64,000 bases of DNA, from the NCBI GenBank assembly GCA_014695295.1, contig JACJNY010000022.1, positions 105,537-169,536 of the forward strand. Direction: 5' to 3'. Source of the DNA: Microcoleus sp. FACHB-61 (GTDB taxonomy: Bacteria > Cyanobacteriota > Cyanobacteriia > Cyanobacteriales > Microcoleaceae). The notes below the pieces were generated by a model, which ran no database searches, was not told the origin of the DNA, and saw only the letters and a list, made by a program, of their open reading frames with translations. Made by a program: the position numbers and the translations under genes. This document shows positions 26,640-36,201 of this stretch, piece by piece (the first letter of the stretch is position 1; each line of letters opens with the position of its first letter).

Positions 26640-27236
26640 GTTGCTAATAGAGGAATGGGGCCGAAGGAGGAGTCCGACCCCCGTAGTCGATTTTGAGCTG
26701 AGTGAGAACAGGCCACGGGTGGGCGACGACTGAGTAATTAAGTTTATGATTGGGACGATTAATCTCATATTGGACAACTCCCCATGCCTGGCATAGGAGG
26801 GGATTCATAAGACCATAATTAAGTTTTACAGGTGGTGACAAATCACCTCTACACGATCCAAAACCACTACCAGTACGATTCGTATTGCAATTGCGCTTAG
26901 TTTTATCTTGTTTTGCTTTCCGAGTCCATCACAACGCCCCTATGGGTAAGCTGCGTGTCCACCATTGCTTGTGTACCCCGGCTTATGTCATGCCGATCCG
27001 AGATGCAATCAGGGGTTGCTCCTTAAACACTTCAACGCTACGCCTGGTTATTCTTACTGGCCGATTAGTTCTAGCATATTGACGGCGGTTGAAACCGCAA
27101 CCGCGTTCCTCCCCATGTCCGTAGCTTGGGGCTTCCCACTCGTTCTTCGGCGATCGAATATATGGTATGAACCTCTTGGAAAAGTCATGCTAAAAGGTTG
27201 AGTTCGTAGTTATAGATGCCCGCAATCAGGTTGAAG
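26640..27236. other. Decayed transposon-like stretch
   Basis: No intact gene. Short frames occur on both strands (for example a leftward GLMNPLLCQAWGVVQYEIN) without a family match. It precedes the TnpB end and probably belongs to the same decayed IS200/IS605-type element. Confidence 0.4.
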
Positions 27237-27539
27237 TTTAAGCCAAATCTGCCGACGTGCGAGCCCAATTCCTTGAGTACAAAGCTATAGGTGCTAGGCT
27301 TGAAGTTCGCTACCAATTCCCGCTACACGAGTCTAACCTGCCATAAATGTCTGCACATCCATCCGGCTAGGGGTGAATCCTATCTGAGCGGGAAAAGCTT
27401 TAAATGCCGACATTGTGGCTGGCCGAACGATGCTGATTTGAATGGTGCGAAGATGATTAAATTATTCGGGTCGTCTGTAAACCGACCTGAAGGCAACAAG
27501 CTATTCTTTAGCTTGAGAGCTGTTGAAAGCCTCCGCTAA
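27237..27539 (+). pseudogene. TnpB (IS200/IS605-type) C-terminal remnant
   Basis: From about 27258 one frame reads RAQFLEYKAIGARLEVRY; after a frameshift near 27315 it continues YTSLTCHKCLHIHPARGES, then FKCRHCGWPNDADLNGAKMI. These are the RuvC-adjacent segment, the four-Cys zinc finger and the third catalytic Asp of TnpB. The first two thirds of the protein are lost. Confidence 0.7.
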
Positions 27540-27575
27540 CGGCTAACCGCGGTTAGCGGTGGGTAGTTTACTCAG
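27532..27575. mobile_element. Palindromic right end of the TnpB element
   Basis: CGCTAACGGCTAACCGCGG TTAGCGG contains CCGCTAAC and its complement GTTAGCGG, a stem directly after the TnpB stop, followed by TGGGTAGTTTAC. IS200/IS605 elements end in such imperfect palindromes, and the 3' end of tnpB often also encodes an omega RNA. Confidence 0.5.
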
Positions 27576-27688
27576 TCTCAAAAATATGGGCTCTCAGCAC
27601 CCTGACAAACCGGGGCGGGTGTGCGTTAAGCTCAGAATTTGCTCTTTAGAACTCTAGAACCTCAGTTTCAGGTATTTGAAAAAAAATT

Positions 27689-28105
27689 ATGCAAGCGATT
27701 CAACCCACCGTTACTCCACTGCGTCCAGTAAAAAACTCCCCTCGGGTTACTCCTCGTCGCAGCAGCAGCCGCCAGCGTTCCTACCCTCACCAAACCCTCG
27801 CGGCCGAAACAGGAGTCAAATTCGCAGTCAACATTGTACTTTCAGTCTGTGCGACTTCTGCTTTGATTCAGCTTTGGCCTCACTACCGGGCTGTGCAAGA
27901 AAAATTGCACGAAATCCAAGCGGAAGTCAATCTTACCCAAGGGCGAGTCGATCGATCGCGATCGGACTTTAAGCGCTACTTTGACCCCAGTCTTGCTAAA
28001 ACTGTGATGCAAGAGCAAAGCAATCGAGCTGACCCCCAGCAGCGTCCGGTGATTTTGCAGGAACCCGAGGTACCCGAAGCCGAGGAATCCACCCCGCAAC
28101 CTTAA
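27689..28105 (+). CDS. Conserved cyanobacterial single-pass membrane protein, DivIC/FtsB-like in shape
   Basis: 138 aa. Basic N-terminus (RPVKNSPRVTPRRSSSRQR), one membrane helix (KFAVNIVLSVCATSALIQLW, about residues 44-63), then a short coiled coil (RAVQEKLHEIQAEVNLTQGRVDRSR) and an acidic Pro-rich tail. The order helix plus coiled coil resembles small septum-associated proteins, but no motif fixes a function. Placed just before ctpA on the opposite strand. Confidence 0.6.
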   Translation: MQAIQPTVTPLRPVKNSPRVTPRRSSSRQRSYPHQTLAAETGVKFAVNIVLSVCATSALIQLWPHYRAVQEKLHEIQAEVNLTQGRVDRSRSDFKRYFDPSLAKTVMQEQSNRADPQQRPVILQEPEVPEAEESTPQP

Positions 28106-28128
28106 GGGAAGGGGAGTGTTGGGTTTTG

Positions 28129-28208
28129 ATATCACGTCCGATAGCATCATTCTTGTGTCATTGCTTAGCACAGCGAACAATGACAGATGAATCTGTCGGA
28201 CGTGATAT
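28129..28208. repeat. Nested inverted repeat, MITE-like
   Basis: ATATCACGTCCGA (28129-28141) and TCGGACGTGATAT (28196-28208) are perfect inverted arms, with TGTCATTG/CAATGACA nested inside. The 80-bp unit could fold into one long hairpin. It lies between the convergent ends of the two flanking genes. Confidence 0.7.
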
Positions 28209-28328
28209 GACTTTTGAGTTAAAGAGTTTTTAGGATCATTCTTGTCTGTGATTGCGAGCGAAACGCAGAGACAGACTTAGACCTGTGTATTGACGCCCTG
28301 CAGCAAGCTCAAAACTTCAAACTCCGGC

Positions 28329-29567
28329 TTATACTGACTTTGCCAGCACGGTTTTTTCTTTCAGTAGCTGCAGTGCAGCTTGATATTGCAAGTCTGCTGC
28401 GGTGCCAATTTGATCGCGCGCAATGGGTTCCAAAGGCACTACGCGATCGGGCGAAATCCCCAGCTTGTTAATATCTTTATGGTTCGGTGTCTCGTACTTA
28501 GCAACAGTCACGGCTAACCCGGAACCGTCAGACAAATCAAACAGCGACTGAATCAGCCCTTTGCCAAAAGTCTTTTCGCCCACCAGTTGAGCTCTGCCGT
28601 TATCTTGCAGCGCACCAGCCAAAATTTCGCTAGCACTGGCACTTCCCTTGTTCACCAAAACAATCAGCGGATCGCCAGTCAAGGCTTCTCCCGATGCTTC
28701 AAAACTGCCGAGGATGCCTTGTCGGTTAACAGTGTAGACGATCGTCCCGGAATCGAGCCACAAGCGGGCAATTTCAATCCCTGCTTGCAACAGTCCGCCC
28801 GGGTTGTTCCGCAAGTCGAGAATGTAGGCGGCGGCTCCTTGTTTTTCCAAGCGGTCGATCGCGCGGGCGACTTCCTCAGTGGCGTTAGCGCTGAATTGAC
28901 TCAGGCGAATGTAGCCCACCGGTAAATTCTCCGACCCCGACTGCAATTCGGCGTAAACCGGATTCAGAGCAATGCGATCGCGCACTAGCTCAACTTCCTC
29001 AGCAGCGTCCCTTCCCTCGCGCCCCAAGGTCAAGGTAACGGGAGTGCCGATGCGGCCGCGCATTCGAGTTGCTGCTTCGTCTAGGCTCAATTCTGAGGTA
29101 GGAGTGCCGTCAATTTTCAGGATGCGATCGAGGGGCTGGATGCCAGCTTTATCCGCCGGTGAGCCGGCCAAAGGAGCCACCACTGTCAGGGTATTTGTCT
29201 GGGGGTCGATCGCAATTTGCAGCCCCACTCCCGTCAATTCTCCCGAAGTGTTGACCTGCAAACTGCGGTACTGTTCGGGTTTCAGCAGTCGAGTGAAGGG
29301 GTCATCGAGATTCGCCAGCATCTGTTGAATACTGGCGTAAGTCTGCTCTCGATTGTTCAGCGGTTCCTTGACAGCCTTTTGGCGAATCGACCACCAATCG
29401 TGATTGTTGAAGCTTTCATCCACATAAGAGCGATTGACAATTCGCCAAGCTTCGCTCAAAAGCTGCTGTTCTGGAGTTAGGGCCGCCGCAGGCCCGACCC
29501 ACGGGCCTAGAACCAGGGCGACTTGGAGGAAAAGTAAAATAGCAATCTGGAAAACTCGTCTGTGCAT
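28329..29567 (-). CDS. ctpA: Carboxyl-terminal processing protease, S41 family (CtpA type)
   Basis: Serine/lysine-dyad protease, secreted across the membrane. CtpA of cyanobacteria trims the D1 precursor of photosystem II in the thylakoid lumen. 412 aa from the ATG at 29567, which opens a clean signal peptide (RRVFQIAILLFLQVALVLG, cleavage near AAALT). Two earlier in-frame ATGs at 29600 and 29642 add non-conserved residues; the one at 29600 has AGGAG right against it. PDZ domain at about residues 90-170 (GELTGVGLQIAID, LAGSPADKAGIQPLDRILKIDG). Catalytic Ser in NKGSASASEILAGAL and Lys in GEKTFGKGLIQS. Neighbouring petB-petD supports the photosynthetic CtpA assignment; CtpB/C paralogues are the alternative. 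Confidence 0.88.
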   Translation of the reverse strand: MHRRVFQIAILLFLQVALVLGPWVGPAAALTPEQQLLSEAWRIVNRSYVDESFNNHDWWSIRQKAVKEPLNNREQTYASIQQMLANLDDPFTRLLKPEQYRSLQVNTSGELTGVGLQIAIDPQTNTLTVVAPLAGSPADKAGIQPLDRILKIDGTPTSELSLDEAATRMRGRIGTPVTLTLGREGRDAAEEVELVRDRIALNPVYAELQSGSENLPVGYIRLSQFSANATEEVARAIDRLEKQGAAAYILDLRNNPGGLLQAGIEIARLWLDSGTIVYTVNRQGILGSFEASGEALTGDPLIVLVNKGSASASEILAGALQDNGRAQLVGEKTFGKGLIQSLFDLSDGSGLAVTVAKYETPNHKDINKLGISPDRVVPLEPIARDQIGTAADLQYQAALQLLKEKTVLAKSV

Positions 29568-30155
29568 GATTTTTCTGTAAAAGATAGGCAAGTATTTCAT
29601 CTCCTGTATTTTAAGTTTGTAGGCTTTTAAGCTTTTGCGCATTTAACTCTCCCCAAGGCATTCGGCATTCGTCAAACGTCCGCCGTCAACAAAAAATTAG
29701 TTAAATGTAACATTTAATCGCAAAATGAGTGAAGTTTTATCATTAATATTAAAATTAACGCCCCAGCGACCCGCTGGCGGGCTCGGACTTGGGTCTGTAG
29801 CTCGGCTCTTGGCTGTATGCCAGCTTGGGGCAGATGTTAAGCTTGCAGAAAATGGTATTGGAGAGTCTGCCAAAGCATCGCTCTCGTGAAATTTGCACAG
29901 CAATTATGTTACATTTTTTATCACAGTCTGGAATTCGATCGGGCAACGCCAGCGAGTAGGGACAAGCGACCGCTTAGTTTCCCAGGGCTTGCAGGCGATC
30001 GCACAAGAGAGTTCCTTTCGTTAGCTCCAAATTTAAAAAATAGCCTCAGGCATTTGCTAGTAAAAGCAAGCTGCTCGGCGCGGGGCGACAAAAAACCTTG
30101 TGGCTGCTGCCCTGAACCTCAACCACAGCAATATTCTTTTAGGAATTCTGGCTCC
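29568..30155. promoter_or_regulatory. Divergent promoter region of ctpA and petB
   Basis: About 590 bases without a gene. A rightward frame that extends petB upstream to 29886 is open by chance: its translation has no match and petB begins at its usual MFSKQ. An AT-rich segment near 29690-29755 could contain both promoters. Confidence 0.45.
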
Positions 30156-30824
30156 ATGTTTTCTAAACAAATCACCGACTCAAAAACCTACCAGTGGTTT
30201 GAGGAACGCCTGGAAATTCAGGCGATCGCCGACGACATCACTACGAAGTACGTACCCCCGCACGTCAATATTTTCTACTGCTTGGGCGGAATTACTTTAG
30301 TTTGCTTTCTGATCCAGTTTGCCACCGGCTTCGCCATGACTTTCTATTACCGTCCGACGGTAGCAGAAGCTTTTTCTTCAGTGCAATACCTGATGAATGA
30401 AGTCAACTTCGGCTGGCTGATCCGCTCCATCCACCGCTGGTCTGCGAGCATGATGGTGCTGATGATGATTTTGCACACCTTCCGGGTTTACCTGACCGGC
30501 GGCTTCAAAAAGCCCCGCGAGTTAACCTGGGTGACAGGAGTAATCTTGGCAGTCATCACTGTTTCTTTCGGCGTGACCGGCTATTCGCTGCCTTGGGATC
30601 AAATCGGTTACTGGGCAGTTAAAATCGTTTCCGGTGTCCCCGAAGCCATCCCGTTTGTCGGCTCTTTGATGGTTGAACTGCTGCGCGGCGGTGTCAGCGT
30701 CGGTCAAGGCACTTTGACTCGCTACTACAGCTTGCACACTTTTGTGTTGCCTTGGCTGATTGTAGTCTTCATGCTGGCTCACTTCTTGATGATTCGCAAG
30801 CAAGGTATCTCTGGCCCGTTGTAA
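30156..30824 (+). CDS. petB: Cytochrome b6 of the cytochrome b6f complex
   Basis: 222 aa thylakoid membrane protein that carries the two b hemes and heme c_i and transfers electrons between plastoquinone and plastocyanin. Starts [20 protein letters not shown], the typical beginning, with AGGA 11 bases upstream. Conserved elements: IFYCLGG with the heme c_i Cys near residue 35, heme ligand His in [12 protein letters not shown] and [12 protein letters not shown], and the second pair in [10 protein letters not shown] and [10 protein letters not shown]. Cotranscribed with petD, 183 bases downstream. Confidence 0.97.
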   Translation: MFSKQITDSKTYQWFEERLEIQAIADDITTKYVPPHVNIFYCLGGITLVCFLIQFATGFAMTFYYRPTVAEAFSSVQYLMNEVNFGWLIRSIHRWSASMMVLMMILHTFRVYLTGGFKKPRELTWVTGVILAVITVSFGVTGYSLPWDQIGYWAVKIVSGVPEAIPFVGSLMVELLRGGVSVGQGTLTRYYSLHTFVLPWLIVVFMLAHFLMIRKQGISGPL

Positions 30825-31007
30825 GTTTTGAGTTGTGGGGGCGGTATTTTTTTTGCCCCCCGCTGAATTTTGAGTTGAAAATTCATAATTCATCACTCAT
30901 GATATTTATTTACGGCCAATACTTCCTGCGATCGTGCCGCTGATTCAGACTAACGAATACAGCGGAATCCCACGCCCGGGTAAAACTAAAAGGAGAACAC
31001 TCTCACT

Positions 31008-31490
31008 ATGTCAATTATCAAAAAACCAGATTTGAGCGATCCAGACCTCCGCGCTAAGCTCGCTAAGGGCATGGGTCACAACTATTACGGCGAACCAGCT
31101 TGGCCTAATGACTTGCTCTACGTTTTCCCTATAGTCATCATGGGAACGTTTGCTCTGTGCGTCGGTTTGGCCGTACTGGACCCCGCTTTGGTTGGGGAAC
31201 CTGCTAATCCTTTTGCTACTCCGCTGGAAATTCTGCCGGAATGGTATTTGTGGCCTGTGTTCCAACTCCTGCGCGTTTTGCCTAACAAATTGTTGGGTAT
31301 TGCTTGCATGGCTGCTGTTCCCCTTGGCTTGATTTTGATTCCGTTCATTGAGAGCGTTAACAAGTTTCAAAATCCGTTCCGCCGCCCTGTTGCTACTACT
31401 GTTTTCCTGTTGGGAACTGCGGTAACTCTGTGGTTGGGTATTGGTGCTATTTTCCCGATCGACAAATCTTTCACGCTGGGTCTTTTTTAA
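31008..31490 (+). CDS. petD: Subunit IV of the cytochrome b6f complex
   Basis: 160 aa with three membrane helices. Together with cytochrome b6 it corresponds to cytochrome b of bc1 complexes and forms part of the quinol oxidation site. The Qo-site motif [13 protein letters not shown] is present at about residues 77-89, after [25 protein letters not shown] lies 11 bases before the ATG. Ends before a hairpin terminator. Confidence 0.97.
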   Translation: MSIIKKPDLSDPDLRAKLAKGMGHNYYGEPAWPNDLLYVFPIVIMGTFALCVGLAVLDPALVGEPANPFATPLEILPEWYLWPVFQLLRVLPNKLLGIACMAAVPLGLILIPFIESVNKFQNPFRRPVATTVFLLGTAVTLWLGIGAIFPIDKSFTLGLF

Positions 31491-31510
31491 GATTTAAGTT
31501 TGCTTGATTT

Positions 31511-31580
31511 TGACGCCTGCGGGTTTCCTGTAAAGTGCTTTTGTACTGGTGGGAAACTTTAGCGGGCGTCATTTTATTTT
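31511..31580 (+). terminator. Terminator of the petBD operon
   Basis: TGACGCC, GGGTTTCC and their complements GGGAAAC and GGGCGTCA form a long interrupted stem, followed by TTTTATTTT. It begins 20 bases after the petD stop. Confidence 0.8.
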
Positions 31581-31770
31581 AGATTTTAGATTTTAGATTT
31601 TAGATTGAAGAATAGGGGATTGGGGATTTCATTAGATTTTAGATTGAAGAATGGGGGATTGGGAATTTTAATTGATTGAAGAATGGGGGATTGGGAATTT
31701 CAATTGATTGAAGAATTGAAGAATTGAAGAATTGAAGAATTGGGGATTGGGGATTTGGAATTTGGGGTTT
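31575..31770. repeat. TTTTAGA heptamer run and AATGGGGGATTGGGAATT tandem tract
   Basis: First three to four TTTTAGA units (about 31577-31605), then imperfect tandem units of GAAGAATGGGGGATTGGG and finally short GAAGAATT units (31700-31745). These are short tandemly repeated sequences of the cyanobacterial type; they code for nothing. Confidence 0.75.
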
Positions 31771-32218
31771 TTAGCTCTATTATTTAATAATACTCAGTAA
31801 TTAATTCTCTGATTTTATTCAATTAAATTCAGAAGCATACAGAAGCCTAAAATATTATATCTAAATATATAAGCACAAACAAAACCTTAGTATTTTGTCA
31901 GGGCGAGTTCCTGTAAATATCTACGGTTATGTGCGGCTCTCAGAGATTGGGGCTAATACTTGAGAAGCAGAAAGTAGATATACTTACCAGCAATCGTTAG
32001 AAATTCCACTCAATCTCCGGGACAAGGCTAGACTTGGGCGCAGATATATTCAGTACAACTATATCTATATTGCCACTGCGTTCACAAATAAAGATGGCTA
32101 TAGCTATACGTACTGATTTTGGTAATTTTGGGGGTATTGAATCCCGCTCAATTGCCGCTCAATACCCTCTTGCTGCTAAATGCAAAGCGCGTTAGAGCGA
32201 GTGGATCTCGGAGGAATT
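31771..32218. other. Intergenic region upstream of the P450 gene
   Basis: AT-rich, with no credible protein or tRNA. A rightward frame at 32119-32322 overlaps the P450 start and is not supported. Confidence 0.4.
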
Positions 32219-33580
32219 ATGATGAACCTAAATTTAGATACTATTTTCTCAGCGCTGATGAACCCGGCCCTCAACGAGTTTCAGGCTTGGGCTTTGCAAA
32301 ACCCGGAGGAGAGTCTCAGTAAAACGCTGCTGCCGCCGATCGCCCTGATTGAGGGTTTGGTTGCCAACGAACCCACCTATTTGCCACTAAAACGGCTGGC
32401 TTTCGGAGCCAATTTTTGCTGCGCGGGGCAAGTCGTGATGGGAGAGTTTGACACGCTGGAAAAAGCACTGACATCGCCCCAGGCGCGCGGATGGCGGCTT
32501 GGTACTTCTGTACTCGATCCCGATCTCGCGCCCAACCAAGATGTTGGCGGTAGGAACCTTTTCCTGCTGTCTTTGTCCGATCGCGCAACTGACGCTAGCA
32601 GCAACCACGCGGCATTCAGAAGCTGTATGCAGAAGTATCTGTTCAACAGTGCCACAACCGATCGCCAGGGAGACGCGATCGCCCGACGGTTGCTCGATCG
32701 GCTAGCTGCAGATTATACCCAGATGCCGCACGGTGCGGGGGGAGCGTTTTTTACCGATGTCAAGCGGGGTTGGATGGGATTTTTAGTCCGATACCTGCAC
32801 TACGTCATCTTTGGGATTAACCCAGACGACAAGGAGTCGATCGAGCTCCTCACCGATTTACATTACACCCGCCAAAGCCCGCTGCACTACTTCGCCGTCA
32901 TCGGCAGCCTGCTGCAAAGCCTGAACCTGTTTGGACATGGGGATTTGTCGGCTCTAATCGAGCGTGCAGCGACTATCTATGAAAATTCCCCAGCTTTAGC
33001 CGGCTTCGAGGAGAGCTCGGAAAACAACGGCATGACTAAGCGGGAATTGGCAAAGCTAATGACATCGATTATGGGGATAGCGGGACTGCAAGGCCCCCTG
33101 CACCTAGGCTACACGGCAATGGGATACCAGCCTCTTCCCGCCTATAAAGGACAGCAGACGGCCGAAATTAACCCGACTGATTTTTGGGATCAGCTCGACT
33201 TGGACGATCGCCAGTCGATCGAGCTGTTCCTCCTGGAATGCGCGCGCCTTTGGGCCCCCGTCAGCGCCACGCACCGAGTCGCCACAGAGCCTTTCACCGC
33301 AACGGTAGCGGGCAAAGAGCGCACCTTCCCCGCAGGAACCAAGGTACTGATACCGCTCAGTCTGGGGCTGCTAGACGGGAGTTTCTGGGGCTCTACGGTA
33401 TACGAATTCAACGCTAAGCGGGAGAATCTGTGCCCTTTTCATATGGGATTTCATTCCGTGGGCGATCGTAGCGCGGGACGGATTTGCCCCGGTAAAGACA
33501 TCGCTCTCAAGATGCTGGTGGATGTCGTGAGTACGGTAGGCAAAGTGCGCCGATCCTCTGAGCCTAACTTGCAGCCGTAA
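32219..33580 (+). CDS. Cytochrome P450, CYP74-like
   Basis: 453 aa from the ATG at 32219, placed 5 bases after GGAGG; an ATG 39 bases upstream lacks a ribosome site. Heme-thiolate loop near residue 425: FHSVGDRSAGRICPGKD, with the Cys ligand and the CPGKD form seen in CYP74 enzymes (allene oxide synthase, hydroperoxide lyase). The K-helix ExxR appears as ECARLWAP near residue 342. The I-helix region (LMTSIMGIAGLQGPLHLG, about residue 295) lacks the acid-Thr pair used for oxygen activation. That suggests peroxide- or hydroperoxide-driven chemistry, not O2-dependent monooxygenation. Substrate unknown; a fatty acid hydroperoxide is a reasonable guess. A second gene follows after 210 bases. Confidence 0.75.
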   Translation: MMNLNLDTIFSALMNPALNEFQAWALQNPEESLSKTLLPPIALIEGLVANEPTYLPLKRLAFGANFCCAGQVVMGEFDTLEKALTSPQARGWRLGTSVLDPDLAPNQDVGGRNLFLLSLSDRATDASSNHAAFRSCMQKYLFNSATTDRQGDAIARRLLDRLAADYTQMPHGAGGAFFTDVKRGWMGFLVRYLHYVIFGINPDDKESIELLTDLHYTRQSPLHYFAVIGSLLQSLNLFGHGDLSALIERAATIYENSPALAGFEESSENNGMTKRELAKLMTSIMGIAGLQGPLHLGYTAMGYQPLPAYKGQQTAEINPTDFWDQLDLDDRQSIELFLLECARLWAPVSATHRVATEPFTATVAGKERTFPAGTKVLIPLSLGLLDGSFWGSTVYEFNAKRENLCPFHMGFHSVGDRSAGRICPGKDIALKMLVDVVSTVGKVRRSSEPNLQP

Positions 33581-33791
33581 TCAATCCAAAAGCTCGATCG
33601 CAGATATCGGGTAGAGACTTAAGCCAAGCCGTCTCTAAAGCTGTATTTCATCCGATTGAAAACTGCTATAAGACTGGGCGGTTGAAACCGATCCTAGACA
33701 AACTCTCGTCCGATCGAGCGAGGGACTAAGAAATAAAGGGGGTATCTAACAGCACACGAAATTACAACTATTTTTGAGGATAAATAATACC

Positions 33792-34337
33792 ATGTTAATC
33801 GAAACAAAGCAACTAAAAGACATCGCTAATTGGATGAAAGTAGAACATCCAGCCGAGTTACCAGAAGTCCTGCAAGGTATCTTCTTTATGGACGGAAACG
33901 GTCTCCCAGACGATTGTCTGACGATGTACAGTTCAGAATGGAATGCTGACAATCTGACATTATTGCTGCGCGTTTTTGACCCAGTTATCTGGACATTTCA
34001 TTCATCAACGACCGGACGGCTGTTACTTCATTTCGTCAAATTCGCTCGTTTCACTTACTTGTTCCGATTCTCGGATGCAACTTTGCAGCACGGACACATT
34101 ACGCCGATAATGTTTGGATGGTCTGTGCCGCAGTGGCTTGTAGATTTTTTGATCGATCGAGATCCGAACAGTCCGAATGGAGATACCTGGCATCGCAGAA
34201 ACTCCTTTTTTGGCAGACCTCCTGACAACGGATATACACTTCGCAGAGTTGTAGACAAAGATGGCAATCACACATCAGCGTTTCCAGATATGCTGTCTAA
34301 AGTTGATAGTGATTGTTTAATCATTGCCAAAGAGTGA
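33792..34337 (+). CDS. Hypothetical protein downstream of the P450 gene
   Basis: 181 aa from the ATG at 33792, with GAGGATA about 12 bases upstream. No family is recognised. It has aromatic-rich beta-like segments (MYSSEWNADNLTLLLRVFD, LLLHFVKFARFTYLFRFSD), a WLVDFLIDRD stretch, a WHRRNSFFGRPP loop and an Asp/Lys-rich tail. No signal peptide or membrane helix. A possible partner of the P450, since both end before one shared terminator. Confidence 0.6.
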   Translation: MLIETKQLKDIANWMKVEHPAELPEVLQGIFFMDGNGLPDDCLTMYSSEWNADNLTLLLRVFDPVIWTFHSSTTGRLLLHFVKFARFTYLFRFSDATLQHGHITPIMFGWSVPQWLVDFLIDRDPNSPNGDTWHRRNSFFGRPPDNGYTLRRVVDKDGNHTSAFPDMLSKVDSDCLIIAKE

Positions 34338-34356
34338 AAGTATTTACAAAAACTAC

Positions 34357-34382
34357 AAAACCCGCTTCATTAGGCGGGTTTT
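34357..34382 (+). terminator. Intrinsic terminator after the P450 cluster
   Basis: AAAACCCGC and GCGGGTTTT form a 9-bp perfect stem with an 8-base loop, followed by T residues; 20 bases after the stop of the hypothetical gene. Confidence 0.85.
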
Positions 34383-34517
34383 ATCGATCTAAGCGGCGGG
34401 ATTTTAACCGACAGTTCCCACTACGCACAGTTTTATTGGCTAGCCTATAAAGGCTATGCAGCAAGCTCTCGCAGGCTATTGTCAATTCTTCATCTCAATA
34501 CTTCGGATAGTGTTTGA

Positions 34518-35682
34518 TTATACCATTTTTATAAAATAGTGCTACAGTTAGTAGGTGTCCTTTTTGTGAGTTAGTACCCTAATATAAGAAGGAAGAAAAA
34601 TGTCAGGAGTTGTCAAGATTGAGATTCGGGAAACAGAATCAGAACTGAAAGCTCTTCTGCGTCAAGAGAAAGATGCGACTCGCCACGAAAAACTGCAAGT
34701 TCTGTATTGGCTCAAGACCCAAACTGTAGAAACCGTGTTGTCGGCTGCTGTGCGGTTAGGAAAACATCGTACCACAATACAAAGATGGTTGTCTAGCTAT
34801 CTTTGCGGGGGGAATAGAAGAATTATTATTGCAGAAACCACGTTCGGGAAGACCAAGAATAATGAATCCTGAAGCTGTAGAGAGATTATCAAAGAAATTG
34901 CTCCAACCAGAAGGATTCAGTAGCTACAAAGAAGTACATCAATGGTTGACAAGCTGTTGTGAAGTAGAGGTATCATATCGGACAGTACATCAGTGGGCTA
35001 GATATCGGCTCAAAGGAAAATTAAAGGTGCCACGTCCCGTGAGCGAAAAACTGAAAAAAGGCGCAGTAGAAGAATTAAAAAAAAACTGCCATCCCTGGTA
35101 AAAGCCAGCCTGAGTCAGAGTGAGACATTTTTAAATCAATGGAAAAAATTCGCTATTGGAGTCAAGACGAAAGCCGAATGGGCCTACACACAATTCAAAG
35201 AAGGAAATTAACAGGCAAAGGAATTAAGCCTCACGGAAAAGTGCAATGGGACTTTGTATATCTGTGGTTATAGGTCGTAGTAGAACCTCAAACAGGAGAG
35301 GGATTATTTTATGAATTTAGGCATCTAGACACAGTGTGTTTTGAGAAATTTTTGGAGCTATTTGCCACCGCTTATCCCGATGATTTGCATATAATTAAAC
35401 TAGACAATGGAGGATTTCATAGTTCGTTGAACCTAAATATACCAGAAAACGTGATTTTACTGTTTCAGCAGGCTTATAGTCCGGAAGTCAATCCAATAGA
35501 AAGGCTATGGGGGTATATCAAGGAACAATTGAAATGGTTAAGGTTTGATGGCATAGAAGAATTGAGAGAAGCGGTACAAAAAGAGTTGAAAAAGCTAACT
35601 AACGAAGTGATTGCTTCTTTGACAGGATATCCATTCATATTAGAGGGGCTATCTGTAGCAGGATTTTAGGAAATTGGTATAA
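34518..35682 (+). mobile_element. IS630-family insertion sequence, decayed
   Basis: The left end TTATACCATTTTTATAAAAT (34518-34537) and the right end, read in complement, TTATACCAATTTCCTAAAAT, match as imperfect inverted repeats. They enclose about 1165 bp with a rightward transposase gene. IS630 elements insert at TA, in agreement with these ends. Confidence 0.75.
34600..35669 (+). pseudogene. IS630-family transposase with two frameshifts and a stop
   Basis: The N-terminal helix-turn-helix part is MSGVVKIEIRETESELKALL and VRLGKHRTTIQRWLSSY. A -1 shift near 34830 leads to SGRPRIMNPEAVERL. A second shift near the A-run at 35077-35086 leads to IRYWSQDESRMGLHTI with the first catalytic Asp, then an in-frame TAG near 35271 (LWL, stop, VVVEPQTGEG). 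The last part holds KLDNGGFHSS (second Asp) and NPIERLWGYIKEQL (Glu). All three catalytic residues of the DDE fold survive but the frame is broken. Confidence 0.8.
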
Positions 35683-35799
35683 GTTCACGCAAGGTGCGAT
35701 CTTCTTCTGGGCTGAGTTTGATTCGTAAAGGAGCTGGCATCTGTTACTCTCTGTTGACTAACCTCGTTCTATCTTATGTTTTTTTAAGTGGAGCTACTT

Positions 35800-36201
35800 A
35801 CAAAGAAAGGGAGCATCCCAGTTTGGCAGAAACACTCTTATCGCGAGTAAACCCTTGAGGTAAGCACAACGATTTGAAAGCACCTGATTTACACTCTCTG
35901 CGTTCCACGCTCGCCCGCCTCGATTTTAATCCTTGCTCCAATCTGCTTAATTGCCGACTCGACTGCTCCTGAACCAATTGAACATAGTTGCTCAGCTTGG
36001 TAATAACTGTAGTTGACTTTGCGTTCTCTATGTTTTTCCAGGTAGGCACAGAAGTTGCGAGCTTGTTTGCCTCGGCAACCACTAAACAAAGCCTTCGCTT
36101 CAAGCACCTCACCTTGCCACAATAGAACCTCAGCCTTTCTAAGTCTGTTTAATGATCCACCAACTTTGTAGAGATTTTCTTTGAGAGGATACCACCATAT
36201 C
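35800..36201 (-). pseudogene. ISKra4-family transposase fragment, copy A (C-terminal part)
   Basis: Leftward frame starting at the edge of copy B: WWYPLKENLYKVGGSLNRL, then LFSGCRGKQARNFCAYLEKHR, YSYYQAEQLCSIGSGAVESAIKQIG. The last part shifts frame (NQVLSNRCAYLKGLLA). This is the C-terminal third of a cyanobacterial ISKra4 transposase. Its upstream part is missing and is replaced by copy B. Confidence 0.75.

Noticed and set aside
29886..30155. Upstream extension of petB by 90 codons
   Set aside because: The true petB start (MFSKQ) is conserved and has a ribosome site; the extension has no match.
31575..31770. Possible CRISPR array
   Set aside because: The units are short heptamer and 18-mer tandem repeats without unique spacers. 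No CRISPR array is seen anywhere in the window.
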